The position numbers and the translations under genes are program-made. From Craspedostauros australis (taxonomy: Eukaryota; Bacillariophyta; Bacillariophyceae; Mastogloiales; Achnanthaceae), in contig JAMXDE010000003.1 of NCBI GenBank assembly GCA_026770025.1, positions 1,550,001 through 1,614,000 of the forward strand: a DNA stretch of 64,000 nt, written 5' to 3'. Shown in pieces: positions 10,585 to 21,799 of this stretch (the first letter of the stretch is position 1; every line of letters starts with the position of its first letter). Below the pieces are notes generated by a model. That model saw only the letters and a list, made by a program, of their open reading frames with translations, had not been told where the DNA came from and made no database searches.

Positions 10585-11670
10585 TTACAGATTATCGAGA
10601 TCGGTCTTCGCCATGACCTCATGCGCCGCCACCATGCACGCTCGAGTATCTGCGGTGACCCTGGCTGCGCTTTGGTTGCTCTCTCGCTTGTTGTTGTCGA
10701 CCTCGCCTCCGATGGCATCACTCAGACATTCCACCATGCTTTCGTTAACCAAGTCCGGATACTTAACTAACAGCTGCTCAACCTTTCCCTTTGCTCCCCA
10801 TTTATGGTGCAGTGCAAGGGCATTCTCCAGGTATATGCGTGCCCAGTGAATGCTTGAGTCGTCATCATCCGAGACTGCCCCAGGCATCAAAGCAGAACTC
10901 GCAAGAGTATTGGACTCCCTGGGTGTACGTGCAAGCTTGATTGTGCCTCATGTTGTGTTCTTGTTGCTTCCTTTCTCTTGCGGACTTGTGGACGCGCCGA
11001 CTGTTGGCGTAGTCGGTGGCGATCGCTGCATCAAGAAGTACTCGGTGGCTAGTTCGTTTGCTAGCGCTGCATCCTGGAGACGCCCATCTTGGGCGCAAAA
11101 GGAGATGGCTCTGTCGTATGCCGCTCGACTGTTCTGCTCCGATTCGTCATCGGATGTCGCCATTGCGTCTGCTTCCATGATCAGACAGCAGTGCAGGTTG
11201 TACCCACCGTTGCTCTCGATCGTACGTCGGAGTTCCTCAGCGTAGCGCATGGATTTGCGATGATAGTGTCTCCTCTTCCTCTTGCCAGCTGCCTTCTTTG
11301 CCAGCCTGGACATCATGAGTCCAGAGTGGAGTAGCCTTGCAGACTTGCTGATGTGGAAACTACTGAGACCTGCACTTGCTTCCAAAGGGCGAATGTGCTC
11401 TTCTCCCACCTCCAACTTGCCGAAGCAGGTTGCGAGCTGGATGTGAGTCCAATGGCAAACTCCCCATCTAGTGCGCTCCCAAAGTGGCATACCTTTGGGA
11501 GGCGGGATGTCGAATGCATCCTTCCACTTATTCTTTGATTGGTTGTGCTGGGCTCCTGTTTGGTCTTGTATTTCTATAGGTTCGATGCCAAGCAGATACT
11601 CAAGCATATCCTTCACCAGTAGGTAGATATCACACAATGTGAGCATATCATAGTGCTCAACCTGAGCCAT
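10585..11670 (-). pseudogene. C-terminal remnant of an AAA/STAND-like ATPase paralogue
   Basis: Two pieces on the minus strand, 11670-10948 (240 codons) and 10890-10585 (101 codons, different frame), together match the C-terminal helical region of large predicted ATPases. Signs are KSMRYAEELRRTIES, then an acidic AAYDRAISFCAQDGRLQDAALANELATEYFL block, then WARIYLENALALHHKWGAKG before KVEQLL. The same layout closes the intact gene at 13537-17637. The nucleotide-binding half is missing. The pieces are separated by stops, and I found no convincing GT-AG pair to join them, so a decayed truncated duplicate is more likely than a spliced gene. An intron with weak sites remains possible. Confidence 0.65.
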
Positions 11671-12170
11671 AAAGGTGGTGCTGGCCTAGTTAGAATTAAT
11701 GGCCTTGCAAAGACAATATTGGGACACCCTAAAGATTTTAATCAAAGGGGCAGTTAGGATTTGGGCATAGTCAGTGCGAATTGGTGGAGGATGCCTCATG
11801 AATCTGCCAGCTTTGGGATAGCTGTGTGATGCAGTTCAAGAGAGGCGTACTGATTTGATAGTTGTTACTGTAACGATGAGTAGAAGAGTGCTTTGTAGCT
11901 AATCCTTGTCTGGTTATTATGTGTTAGCTTGTAGTGTTGGTAGGGTGAAGAAATGATGCCACACAACTTGGTGAGACCCTGCACTGATGTACTTGGTTCA
12001 GTGCTTGAGGGTAGACAATCATTACAGTTCCTTGCTCTCCACACACATAGACACACTGTAATGTAGGTCATGACACTCAATGGAAGTGGCCATGAAGCAA
12101 TGGCTGTGGCTGGAGCTGGTTCTTGGATTCCATTGCTCAAGTTGAAACAGGTTGGATACACACGTCAAGA
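11671..12170. other. Intergenic, no recognised gene
   Basis: Upstream of the ATPase remnant. No sign of the missing N-terminal half was found. Confidence 0.4.
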
Positions 12171-12737
12171 CTACAGCAGTGGTGCAGTAGTCATCAGCAT
12201 GGAGGGAATTGAGGTATGTTGTAGTAAAAGGATTTGAGGAGCATATAGTTCCCAAGGTGAGGTGTGAGTCAGGTCAGTCATGCTTGAGTCATGATGGACT
12301 TGTGAATGGAGGAGAGAAAGGAGGAGAAAAAGATTTGGTGGTCGATCAAGTCGGACAATTTTGTGCCAAAACAAGAATTTCTCCCATTGGGGTTGATACT
12401 GTGTCCGGTAATAGTCTGTCCCTTCTTGAATCTCAACTGTATCCTTGCCGTTGCCATTGCTGTTGATGTCCCACGCTGAAGGGTTGGATGATTTGGGGCA
12501 CATGTGCTTGTAGATGGAGTTCAACCATTCCAACTTGTCTTCACATCCAACGAAGACATCGAATTGAAGCTTCTTCTCATCGGATGAGCAGCCACTATCA
12601 TATTGGAGCCTGTTGCTGCTCATCACATTGATCTCATGTGCAGTTTCAACTGCCATGATGCCAGTGATGTTCATGGTGTTGCTTGTGCTCTTGCTCTCGT
12701 GCGCAAGTGAAAAGATGGACACAAATGCAGTGGGCAA
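12171..12737 (-). CDS. Hypothetical protein, 188 aa, doubtful
   Basis: A single open frame from ATG at 12737. I do not recognise the family. The first 125 residues look protein-like (acidic and polar, with FVGCEDKLEWLNSIYKHMC). The tail after about residue 130 is Leu/His/Ser-rich and looks like read-through into non-coding sequence, so a real gene might splice out there. It points the same way as the ATPase remnant downstream and could be an unrelated exon of that locus. It could also be chance. Confidence 0.25.
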   Translation of the reverse strand: MPTAFVSIFSLAHESKSTSNTMNITGIMAVETAHEINVMSSNRLQYDSGCSSDEKKLQFDVFVGCEDKLEWLNSIYKHMCPKSSNPSAWDINSNGNGKDTVEIQEGTDYYRTQYQPQWEKFLFWHKIVRLDRPPNLFLLLSLLHSQVHHDSSMTDLTHTSPWELYAPQILLLQHTSIPSMLMTTAPLL

Positions 12738-13536
12738 GGGCGCTATCCCTGAGCTCAGCCGAGGAGGATGAGGATCTTGTCTCGGGCGGAGGGATCGTCC
12801 AAACGTCGTGGACGTATATTATGGCAATGCTGTGCGATTACGTTTTGACAGACGTACATACTCGCAGAGTCGAGCATTGATGCGTCGGCATTGCGATGCT
12901 CTTGGGTCTGCTTTGCGGGTGCTCTGTACATGTCATGATGAATGTGGTTACATGGAGCACGCAGCGTCGGTGTGTGTGGCATACACGTATTCACGCCAAC
13001 GCATCCACAAACGCGTTAGTCGGAGTCGTGGTCATTCTTTCGTTCTTGTGCTGCTCAGTTGTTCTGCGGAAGTCATGCAATGCCAACAGCGATAAATGTG
13101 CAACTCAGACTGACCACGACGTTCTACCACTTTCGTCGCAATCGACGAAATAGAGCTTCACGTCTGAGTCCAAGCGCTGACACCCCTTTGGAGGATGTGA
13201 GCCACGGGCAGAGCACCGAAGAAGACAACAGATAATTGGAGTGCGAAATGCAGCCCAGGAAATGTCTCCATGTCAGCCATTAGAATTGATTGTGCAATCG
13301 TTGTGAAGCGGCCCCCTCCTCATGAACCACGTTCCCTGTCTGAGGTGCCGATGAATTAGTTTTCTCCACGACTCCTCCCCCTCCTTGTCTTCACGCAGAG
13401 TCGCGTGTGACACGCAGTACATATGTATAAGTGCATGTATTACCCTGTCGCGTCCCACAGCTGCCCCGTATTTGCTGTGGGGTTGCTTGTTCCCTTTTCT
13501 CCATTCGATCCGACTCTCGCATCCACTGAATCAGCC
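12738..13536. other. Intergenic, no recognised gene
   Basis: Short overlapping frames only. The right end is the 3' flank of the large ATPase gene. Confidence 0.4.
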
Positions 13537-16500
13537 TCATCCATCTGTCAGCACAGAAACGTCGTCGTTACAGCTCACATTTCCGTCGCCGGGGCTCTTG
13601 CCGTCGCCGTCTGCTTCTTCTTCGTTTGCACCGGTGATGTGATCGTCAGTGTCCAGGCCAACATGCCATTTTGGTGCTGAACTGCCCTGTACCGGTGTGC
13701 CCGCTGCGAATCCGCCCTGGCTGCGTATTTTCATATCCACGACTCTCCGCTCTTGCTTCGAGGAGTCCGGTTGGATCTGTGCTTCATGGCTGATCTCCAA
13801 ATAACGCGCTCTTCGTTCCTTGATGTCCTCGACCTTGACCGAACATCCCCATTCTTCGTAGTATTGCACAGCCTTTGAGATGCGCCTGCAAATCGAATCA
13901 CGCAGTGATGCTCGTAGAGCTAGAATGCGCCCATCCGATGTGTCGCGAGGAAGCTTCTGGCGCACTCGAATGAGGTACTCAGCGGCATTTTCGCATGCGA
14001 TGGCGCAATGGTGAGTGAACGATAGCTTCTCTGCCAGCACGATGGCCAAGTCGTACGCTTCTTCCGTTCTTCGAATGATGCCCGTGTTCGTCTTTGCGGT
14101 CTTGAGGGAAAGCTTCTCAGCTTTGAGCACCTGTGAGAGGCTCGTTGCGTTGCGCCCCCTCGTCGTGACAAGTTGTCTGGCAAGGTTGATTTGTCGATTC
14201 AACTCCTTCTTGTGCTTGGTCTTGCCTGTGGACCGGTGCAGCGCACACGCAGACAGCCCTTGCACGAGAATGACAGTTATCTCAAAGCAATAGTTCTTGG
14301 AATGATCTGGTAATCCCTCGTACAGTTTTGTCATTCGTTGCACAAGCTCATGTTTTCCAAACAGAGCTGTCATCAACGACAGTGCAGTGTATGTGGACAT
14401 CAGTCGAGTCATTTCGCTGGGATCACTCTTGGAGTCTTGCTGCAAGTTGCGCTCGATGACATTCCAATCAATCGGGTGAGCGCCGGCCAAATACTTTGTA
14501 ACCATCAAGATGGATTTAGGTGTCTCATTGTTGAAGGTCACGTTGTAGATCTTGTATTGCTGAAGCGTATTCTCAAGGGTCTCCACCAATGGGTGCAGCT
14601 TGTACCCAGAAAAGAACGCCTGTGTGCTGCATGTTTGGAGGTTCAGCAATCCCACCTCAAATTCCCCAGCTTCCATGGCGAGGGAATAGCCTTTCTTCAG
14701 CATAGCGATGCATTTGCTGAACGGCTCGCTGCTGAGGTAGATCGATCCGGCGGTGATCACATTAACCCAGCTAGCCTGATCAGGCTTGCCAACCTTCCGA
14801 GACAGCTGGTGCGCAAGGTTTGCGCACCGTATCACCAACCCACGATCCTCGTTGGAAAGGCTGAAGACGAGGCCAAGGGCTGCGAAGAGCGGTGCACACT
14901 CGTCGGTGAGACCGCATCGCAGTTCCAGGTGAGCTCGTTTCAGCACGTGCAAAAGCCAGAGGAGTGACTCGCCAGCAAAGAAAGAGCGAGCGCCGATCTC
15001 CCCGATGATCCTTGCAGCCATGATCAGTCGAGAATCTTGCAGTCTCGGCAGGTTCAGGATGTATTCATCGGTGTGCTTCTTGAGGTACGACTTGATCCAA
15101 AGAATGTCGCTCACGACGTGGAACAGATAGAAGCGTCTTGGGAAGACACCCAAATCCCGAGCTATGGACAAGCTCAGGGAAAGAGATTCCGCCACCTTGC
15201 CCTCTCGTCCGAGGGCCGCCGCCTTGATGAGATGTGTTGGAAGCTTCTCGTTGAGCGTCCGCGCTCTTTTAATAATCTCGTCTGCAAGCTTGTAGCCAAC
15301 TTCGAAGTTTCCCAGCGAGAGTTCCATTTCGGATCGACATTGGAATAGCTCAAGACACGTGTCGTAGTGTTGCTGCCACGGATCGTGCACATACTGCAGC
15401 GCCGCGGCTGACTTTCGCAGGTATATGTCAGCCGTCGACAGCGCTGCCATCTGGAGCGCTCTCTGCCCAACTTCGAGGTTGAAGGTGACCAGGAAGAGAT
15501 GGTCCTTGGACGGCATGTTGCTGAGGTGGCCAGCAGCGATGAAGAGGAGGCTGTCGACATACGTGGCGGGATGGCGGTCATGATTGCGGGCCGTGCCCTC
15601 CTTGTCCGCAGCTGCATGGTTGGCTTCCAGTTGATCATCAATCGAAGCCCGCGTTTGCAGTGTCTTGGCCCTCCGGTACATGCCCAAAATGCAGTGACCA
15701 ATCTGCAGCCGAAGCTTGTTGCGGAGCTGGCCGGATGGAACCAGTCCAGAAGCTGCCTGGCGGACACGATCATGTGCGAAGTGATACTCACTCTCGCCAA
15801 TGGAGTTCGTGAGCAGACCTTCCAGGAGAGCTTGTTCCAGTACTGTCAACAACCGCTCAACTGTCCACGCTGTGGCATCTTCTTCCAACGTTGGTAGGTT
15901 TGCTGACGTCGTCTTGTCTGTTGGTGATCCCTCGCTCCAGTGAGGCAAAACCAGTCCGCCATGGTCATTGACGTACTGCAGTACTGTCTGCAGCATGTCC
16001 AAGTCAAATGTTGATCGGATGTACGCTGCGATCGCCAATGCATTCTGCAGGTCGCGCGGTAGCTCCTTGAGCTGGAGCTCGATGATAGCTACAGTGTTGT
16101 CGCCAATGGGAAGATCAGTGCTGTTGCCGCTGCTGTCGCCAATGGGAAGATCAGTGCTGCTGCCGCTGCCGCTGCCGCTGTCGCTGCTGTCGGTGTTGGT
16201 GTTGGTGATGCTGCTGCTGCTGTGATCGCCACTGTTACTGTTGCTGCTGCTCTTGCTTTTTCCTTTCCCTTTGCCTCGGCTCGGCAAAGTCCATTCCCAT
16301 CGATTTGACGTGTGGTTGTATATAATGATACTCTGTCTTTTGAGCGCCTCGATGGCCTGAAGCGTAAAGTACACGTTTCCGTGCGTCTTTTTGTGGATCT
16401 TCGACACGAGTAGTTTGAGATCGCTGTCGTCGCGGGATCGATTGAGGAGCTGCGACAGCCATTGAATGCAGTCTGACAACGACAGATCGCCGAGGGTGAT

Positions 16501-17637
16501 CTGCTCGAGGCGTTTACCCTCGCTGTTTGCACTGCCAGTCGCCTTGTCTGCGCACGATAGCCGTTCCAGAAAGGACTTGTACATGGGGGCCTCAGTGGAT
16601 AGCTCCATTGCTTGGTGGTTGTGAGGGTTGATCTCCTGCCGAATGGCTCCGACCAACATGAAATCACGAAGGTCGGGATCTGTCAGCAGCGATGCCAGAA
16701 GCTCCAGCCCAGCGGCTGGAGACCACTGCAGGTCATCGAGGAAGAGGTAGACGGGTCGTTGCGGAGTCGATATGGCCTTCATGAATTGGATGAAGACATA
16801 GCATAGCCTGTTCCACGCGCTCTGCGAGCTAGTTGCGGCAGCGGTGCTGTCAGCCTCGCCGGCAATGTTGTTGTTTGTGCGCCCGTCGACTTCCGCCGTG
16901 CGCTTGTCTGACCTACCATTAGTGCGATCAAGCATGCCGTTGGTGGACGTGGCCCTTGGGTCGCCTCTCGTAGATCGTCTTGAAGTGTCTGTCATGACAC
17001 CGAAAGATGATGCAATGGAATCGGAAACCAGCAATGACAACGATGGGACGACTTCGATCAAAGCAGCCATGGCAGAGTGGCCCTGTCTTGCTTCGTTGTG
17101 CCCCGTTCTGCTCGCCATACCACTGCTGCTGATATCATCTTTGCCAGATTCGTCGATTACAGATTCTCTGTAGAAAGCTCGTTGCACGGAATGCTGGATC
17201 CGTTGCAGCTCGTCCGACGGCCCGTGTCGGAGCTGAGTCACGAACGTATCCAAAGCTTGGATGATGGCGGCGAATGGATCCTTGCTCCCGGTGTACTCAT
17301 CGTACTTGCCGCGCAGCACGTAGCAACATGAGCACTGCCGAATTGTTCCTTGCAGTTCTGTCCTTGCCCCTGCTGCTGCTGATTGCGATGGTAGTGGCTG
17401 TTTTGACTGATCTTTGCCTCCGCAAGTGCAGCAGGAATGGTTCAGGAATTGGTCGACCAATGTCGACTTTCCACTTCCGCTTGTTCCCCATACCAAGGCA
17501 GCCGGCAAGATGGGTTGGCCTTCAATGATGAGATGGCGAACATCTCGAAGACATTGCAGCTCTTGCTCTCTTTCAAAGAAGGTGTTGTTGATGGGCTGGG
17601 GTTGGCGTGGCCGAGCCATCGACGCTGTTGCTGTCAT
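13537..17637 (-). CDS. Large AAA/STAND-like predicted ATPase (1366 aa)
   Basis: One uninterrupted exon. Residues 18-60 hold the NNTFFERE entry typical of AAA_16 domains and a Walker A GTSGSGKST (51-59). Walker B is VYLFLDDLQW (295-304). Both motifs are intact, so ATP binding is expected. A Ser/Asn/Asp-rich linker (nucleotides about 16089-16270) contains the octamer STDLPIGD twice. From about residue 600 to the end the protein is alpha-helical, TPR-like repeat sequence, closing with a block shared with the remnant at 10585-11670. Homologues with this layout sit in bacterial sensor kinases and in lineage-expanded eukaryotic families; they act as NTP-driven switches. No kinase, PAS or membrane domain is present, so the partner and signal are unknown. 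ATG 17637 is first; another Met is at residue 7. Confidence 0.85.
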   Translation of the reverse strand: MTATASMARPRQPQPINNTFFEREQELQCLRDVRHLIIEGQPILPAALVWGTSGSGKSTLVDQFLNHSCCTCGGKDQSKQPLPSQSAAAGARTELQGTIRQCSCCYVLRGKYDEYTGSKDPFAAIIQALDTFVTQLRHGPSDELQRIQHSVQRAFYRESVIDESGKDDISSSGMASRTGHNEARQGHSAMAALIEVVPSLSLLVSDSIASSFGVMTDTSRRSTRGDPRATSTNGMLDRTNGRSDKRTAEVDGRTNNNIAGEADSTAAATSSQSAWNRLCYVFIQFMKAISTPQRPVYLFLDDLQWSPAAGLELLASLLTDPDLRDFMLVGAIRQEINPHNHQAMELSTEAPMYKSFLERLSCADKATGSANSEGKRLEQITLGDLSLSDCIQWLSQLLNRSRDDSDLKLLVSKIHKKTHGNVYFTLQAIEALKRQSIIIYNHTSNRWEWTLPSRGKGKGKSKSSSNSNSGDHSSSSITNTNTDSSDSGSGSGSSTDLPIGDSSGNSTDLPIGDNTVAIIELQLKELPRDLQNALAIAAYIRSTFDLDMLQTVLQYVNDHGGLVLPHWSEGSPTDKTTSANLPTLEEDATAWTVERLLTVLEQALLEGLLTNSIGESEYHFAHDRVRQAASGLVPSGQLRNKLRLQIGHCILGMYRRAKTLQTRASIDDQLEANHAAADKEGTARNHDRHPATYVDSLLFIAAGHLSNMPSKDHLFLVTFNLEVGQRALQMAALSTADIYLRKSAAALQYVHDPWQQHYDTCLELFQCRSEMELSLGNFEVGYKLADEIIKRARTLNEKLPTHLIKAAALGREGKVAESLSLSLSIARDLGVFPRRFYLFHVVSDILWIKSYLKKHTDEYILNLPRLQDSRLIMAARIIGEIGARSFFAGESLLWLLHVLKRAHLELRCGLTDECAPLFAALGLVFSLSNEDRGLVIRCANLAHQLSRKVGKPDQASWVNVITAGSIYLSSEPFSKCIAMLKKGYSLAMEAGEFEVGLLNLQTCSTQAFFSGYKLHPLVETLENTLQQYKIYNVTFNNETPKSILMVTKYLAGAHPIDWNVIERNLQQDSKSDPSEMTRLMSTYTALSLMTALFGKHELVQRMTKLYEGLPDHSKNYCFEITVILVQGLSACALHRSTGKTKHKKELNRQINLARQLVTTRGRNATSLSQVLKAEKLSLKTAKTNTGIIRRTEEAYDLAIVLAEKLSFTHHCAIACENAAEYLIRVRQKLPRDTSDGRILALRASLRDSICRRISKAVQYYEEWGCSVKVEDIKERRARYLEISHEAQIQPDSSKQERRVVDMKIRSQGGFAAGTPVQGSSAPKWHVGLDTDDHITGANEEEADGDGKSPGDGNVSCNDDVSVLTDG

Positions 17638-19167
17638 GTGTGCAGGTCTGGTGCTGGGTGGGGTGGAGGTGGGGTGGGATAGGCTGCTGCGCGTCGTACT
17701 CTACCATACGTCGTTTGACTCGGATGTATTTTTGTGATGGTGTTGATCGAACCGCTGGGTTGGGGAGCAGCCCCTTGATCCTGTTTCTTGTGGTATCAGT
17801 CAAGTTGGCGGAGTCAGATTCCACAAACGGATTCCTGTCAGGAGGAGGAGATGAAGCAAGTTGCTGCTACTCCTGCTGCGTGGTCGCCGCGACTTCTTCT
17901 GCGGAGGTGTGAGGCAGAGCAGCCTGGGCCGAACAGGAGATGCACGATTTGGCACTTCGTGAAGCTACAGAGACACGCCATGGTGTCCATGCAATTAGCT
18001 GGTACCGCTGCTTCTTGATGATGCAGACAGCGAACTTGAATTCGAGGTATAGTACCGGCGCTATGAAACGCAGGAGCAAACCGGGGTGAAGAATGGTGCA
18101 AGCTATCTGCATTTGCATCCATGTGGCGATTGCCGGGGGGATTCTCTGGGAACAAGACATCGAAAGGCTTCTATCCTCGGCCGATGTGGCCGACTCGCGA
18201 GATCAACCACCGAGGTGACGAAAACACATTCGTTGTCTGACCGACTCCTCCGCTCTCGCCATTGCGAACCCTTGCACCTGTTTGCCTCGCACGAGTACTT
18301 GTGGTGAAGGCGAGCGAAAGAATCCAAAGAGAGTTGGCGAAATGTGCTGTTGTGGTGTGTCAAAAGCGAAACGCGCACCGCCTGCAGAAGGAACAGTTCT
18401 GTTCCAGTGGTCCCGCATCTGGCGATGTCTCCAACGAAAGGAGCGACACTTCATCATGAACCGTTCGTGAATACACGTACGACTACGCGTAGAGTAGCTC
18501 TCCATCTCCACGTTCAGCCATCTTGTGCACGAGCTCGCTTCTCGTCCGCGATCATCGTTGCAACATATGCCCCAAACGAAGCAGCGCAACAGATGTCCTG
18601 AACGTATCGATCCTGCAACTCTTGTGCTACGACCTGCGCATACCCGTGAATACGAAGATAGTGATACGAGTTATGTAGATCTGCAAGGAGCGGAGCGCGA
18701 GTCATTGTTGAGGTTCGTCAGACCTACGATCTACCAACGCAGTACGATTGCAGTTGCTCACACCCTACCTACTGGTGCATGCCAGGGAGAAGTATGCTAT
18801 ACTAGTTGTTCACGGTGTGCCTTGATGTGAGGAGTGCTACGAGGACGGTTGCTCCCCATAGCGTACCATGGCTCGTGTATGTCGCACAGCGCAATGGATC
18901 GCAGGGTTGTTTTATGGAACTCTCGACAGCACACCTATCCACAGAGAGAGAGAGAGAGAGAGTTGTCACAGCTGTCTTGCGTCAAAAGTCACAACACGGG
19001 GGGACTCGAATTGATGTGGCTCCCTTGTGGGATGCTACCTGAGCCTGGTCGCTTTGAGGCTGTGCCGTGCCAATTCGCCACCAGTCTCTTGTGTGCACGT
19101 CGTTAGTTGGTGCGAGTGCGAGTACGAGTGCATGTGATCGTCCAGCGAAGGGACGAGTGCGAAGCAC
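17638..19167. other. Intergenic, no recognised gene
   Basis: Many short frames on both strands, none convincing. It contains a (GA)n run at about 18943-18961. The left end should be the promoter of the ATPase gene. Confidence 0.4.
18943..18961. repeat. (GA)n microsatellite
   Basis: About nine uninterrupted AG dinucleotides, a simple repeat in the spacer. Confidence 0.9.
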
Positions 19168-20664
19168 TCATTTTGCAGCCGACAGTGTGAAGTCGTAGTG
19201 CACGATCGATGTCGGGCTCTTGCGGTCAACTGCTCCTCTCTTGTTGTCACCATGCCGCGTTCGATGTTGTTCGGGTGGAGTCCTGGGAATATGCAAGTCT
19301 GCGGCGGTGAACTCCGTTGGAAGGAGCAGCGTCGATGGTTGGTGTTCCTGTTCTTCCATCTGTTCGTCCAACTTGGGCGCCGGGTAGAAGCTGAATCTGT
19401 TGGTGATCGGAGGCGACGGCGGCGGCGGTGGTAATAATGACGGTGGTGACAACGGCGGAGGAAAATGAGTTCGCATGTGTTGAATCTGGCTGTCTTGTGT
19501 GTTCAAGACCACCATGTTACGATGAAAAGAGGCTTTGTTGTCGGCACTGATAACTGCGGGTATGTTGTGATTCCCTGGGGTTCTCTGCCACTTGTCTTCA
19601 GCATTTGTCTCATTGGTTATCTCTGCATCTCCATCACCGCCAGTCTCTTCGGAAGAGCAAGACGGCGCCGTGTAGAATTGGAACCGTGTTTGCCGTGGCC
19701 CTCTCACGGAGGAGGGCACCAGTGCATCCAGCTCCTGTGATCCATGTTTATTGGACGGTTTTTGTGGGTGCTTGTCATGATGACGATGATGACCGATGCG
19801 ATTCTCTTCAGTATTGGCGAATTTGCAAGCTTCATCACGATTTTGGTGGTCCAATCCATCCACCAATTCAGTCCGTTCCAATGGCGGAAAAGCTTGGATT
19901 TCATTCGTCAGAAGCAACGGCGACGGGGTGTGCGAAGCTTGATGTGGTTGTGAAATGCCCATCGGGTGGATGTTACAATCATCGCCGTTATCATCCGTGA
20001 GCGAGTAGGACATGTCGAGGTCGTGATGGAGTTGGTGCTCGATCCTGCGACCGTTCGCAACGTGGATATCTTCAAAGTAAATGCCATCGTACTCGTCATA
20101 GTCGTCGTTGCCACCATCCACATCATATTCGGCCGTCTGGATGCTCATGTTCTCCATGCAAAGCAGCGATGCTGTGTCATCGTCGACAATAGCAGCTGCG
20201 GTGGACGATGCAGCAAATTCAGTTGCCACAGCAGGAACGTCACATTCCGCCATGTCACGACTCCTCCGCCCTTCCAGATATTCGCTCCGGAAAGCAGAAC
20301 TTCGATCGTGGAGCTTTCGGAGGAAGGCATTCGCCAGCAAGTTGCTCTGCAGCGATCTGCGATTCGAATGCAGCTCTGTCGACGCGGACGAGAACGTGGA
20401 TTGTCTTCCGTCATTTTCATCGTCATCTTCATCATTGTTGCTGCTGCTGCTGCTGCTGTCATCTTGTTCGATGATGTTGCCGATGATGTTGCTGACTTCA
20501 CAGTCTGCCAACTGACGATCCTGCTTCTGTCCTGATGCAGGAACCGATGTTGGCACTAGATCGGACGCCGATGCCGATGCCGTCGTTGACATCGCCATCG
20601 TCATCGCTATTGCGTTTTGCAGAACAGCGGAATCCGCACTGCCACCCATCATTGTCCAATCCAC
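19168..20664 (-). CDS. Uncharacterised low-complexity acidic protein (498 aa)
   Basis: A single long frame from ATG at 20664. I do not recognise a domain. It shows a Met/Ala/Ser-rich start, a Ser run followed by Asp/Asn/Glu-rich sequence near residues 70-90, further acidic patches, a Pro-rich stretch (PPPLSPPSLLPPPPPSPP), and two related nonamers, RFQFYTAPS and RFSFYPAPK, near residues 330 and 425. The repeated Arg-Phe-x-Phe-Tyr-x-Ala-Pro unit looks like a short linear motif rather than chance. No signal peptide or membrane segment is apparent. Antisense frames here are also long because of the codon composition, but this one is longest and carries the motif repeat. A disordered regulatory or scaffold protein is a guess. 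Confidence 0.5.
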   Translation of the reverse strand: MDWTMMGGSADSAVLQNAIAMTMAMSTTASASASDLVPTSVPASGQKQDRQLADCEVSNIIGNIIEQDDSSSSSSNNDEDDDENDGRQSTFSSASTELHSNRRSLQSNLLANAFLRKLHDRSSAFRSEYLEGRRSRDMAECDVPAVATEFAASSTAAAIVDDDTASLLCMENMSIQTAEYDVDGGNDDYDEYDGIYFEDIHVANGRRIEHQLHHDLDMSYSLTDDNGDDCNIHPMGISQPHQASHTPSPLLLTNEIQAFPPLERTELVDGLDHQNRDEACKFANTEENRIGHHRHHDKHPQKPSNKHGSQELDALVPSSVRGPRQTRFQFYTAPSCSSEETGGDGDAEITNETNAEDKWQRTPGNHNIPAVISADNKASFHRNMVVLNTQDSQIQHMRTHFPPPLSPPSLLPPPPPSPPITNRFSFYPAPKLDEQMEEQEHQPSTLLLPTEFTAADLHIPRTPPEQHRTRHGDNKRGAVDRKSPTSIVHYDFTLSAAK

Positions 20665-21799
20665 CTCTTTCGGATGGAACGGGATGATCTGATTTCGAAT
20701 GATCGCAACTCAAGAGCGAGAGAGTGGTATGCAGGGAATAGTAATACCTCGTCGGACTGTCAAATCACGCTGGACGATGCCGCTTCACCTGCAATGCGAT
20801 GCAATGCGCATGCCCACGAAGAACTTTGGTCTGCAGAACACACGTGCAGTGTGGATACCATCACCGTGGATGCCATCACGCGCGTGCGTAGATTGTCACC
20901 ATGCGCACCTGCACGTCGTGTGATGGCATCAATGATGCAAGCGAAGCAATTCATGATCATGTGACGGGAATCCCTAATGTTGCGGTACATCGGCGCGCAC
21001 AGGAAGGACACCATGGCGCCGACAAGAAGATCTTTCTGTTGGGAATTGTACGTTGCACAATTTCTCCATCAGTTGCGCGATGTTGATGAGTCCGAGAGAA
21101 TCGCCAACCTGTCCATGTCCTTTCGTCGAGCAGCCAAAGTTGTTTGCCGTTGGCGGGAAAAATGACTTTGTGGGGTTGATCAGGATGACCAAATTTTGGC
21201 CAACCAAAGACCAACAATTACAGTAAACTGCGTTGTCAACGCTCCACCGTTACGTCGCTTTGGCGCGAGCGTTGACTGGGGTCATCATCGCAAGCTTGGC
21301 GTCCATCCGCCGTCGGCGCTATTGAAACGAACTTGAAGCGTGATTGGGACAATACGTGATTGAAATTGAGCTGTTGAGTGACGAATCCAGTCCTGGCAAG
21401 GACGAACGAAGAAAAGTTCATCGAAACCAATCAAATCCGTTGACATGCAACGAGACGAAAGCAGAAACAACCAACACGATCATGATACTCAAAACTATGG
21501 TCCCATTCATCCACAGTCGCTGCTCATACCTCGTGGCTCGTTCGCTTGGACTCGATCAAAGAAGCATCACATCGTGAATTGAAGAAGAAACGGGACGTGA
21601 ACGGTTGCCACAGTGCTCAAAGAAGAGACCATAGACCAGAGAACGAGAGAGAGAAGTGCTGCCCATCCTGCATTCTATTCCATACTGCATTCCACGAATA
21701 CCCCACCTACATCTCTCTCAAGCACTCTCGCTCTCGCTCTAGAGAGAGACAGTGCCGTATCCGTTTGATTACCGTGTCGAACTGGATGAAGCTCACAAA
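20665..21799. other. Divergent intergenic region
   Basis: It separates two divergently read genes, so both promoters should lie here. A run of GCTCTCGC/GCTCT-type repeats occurs near 21725-21745. No gene recognised. Confidence 0.4.
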
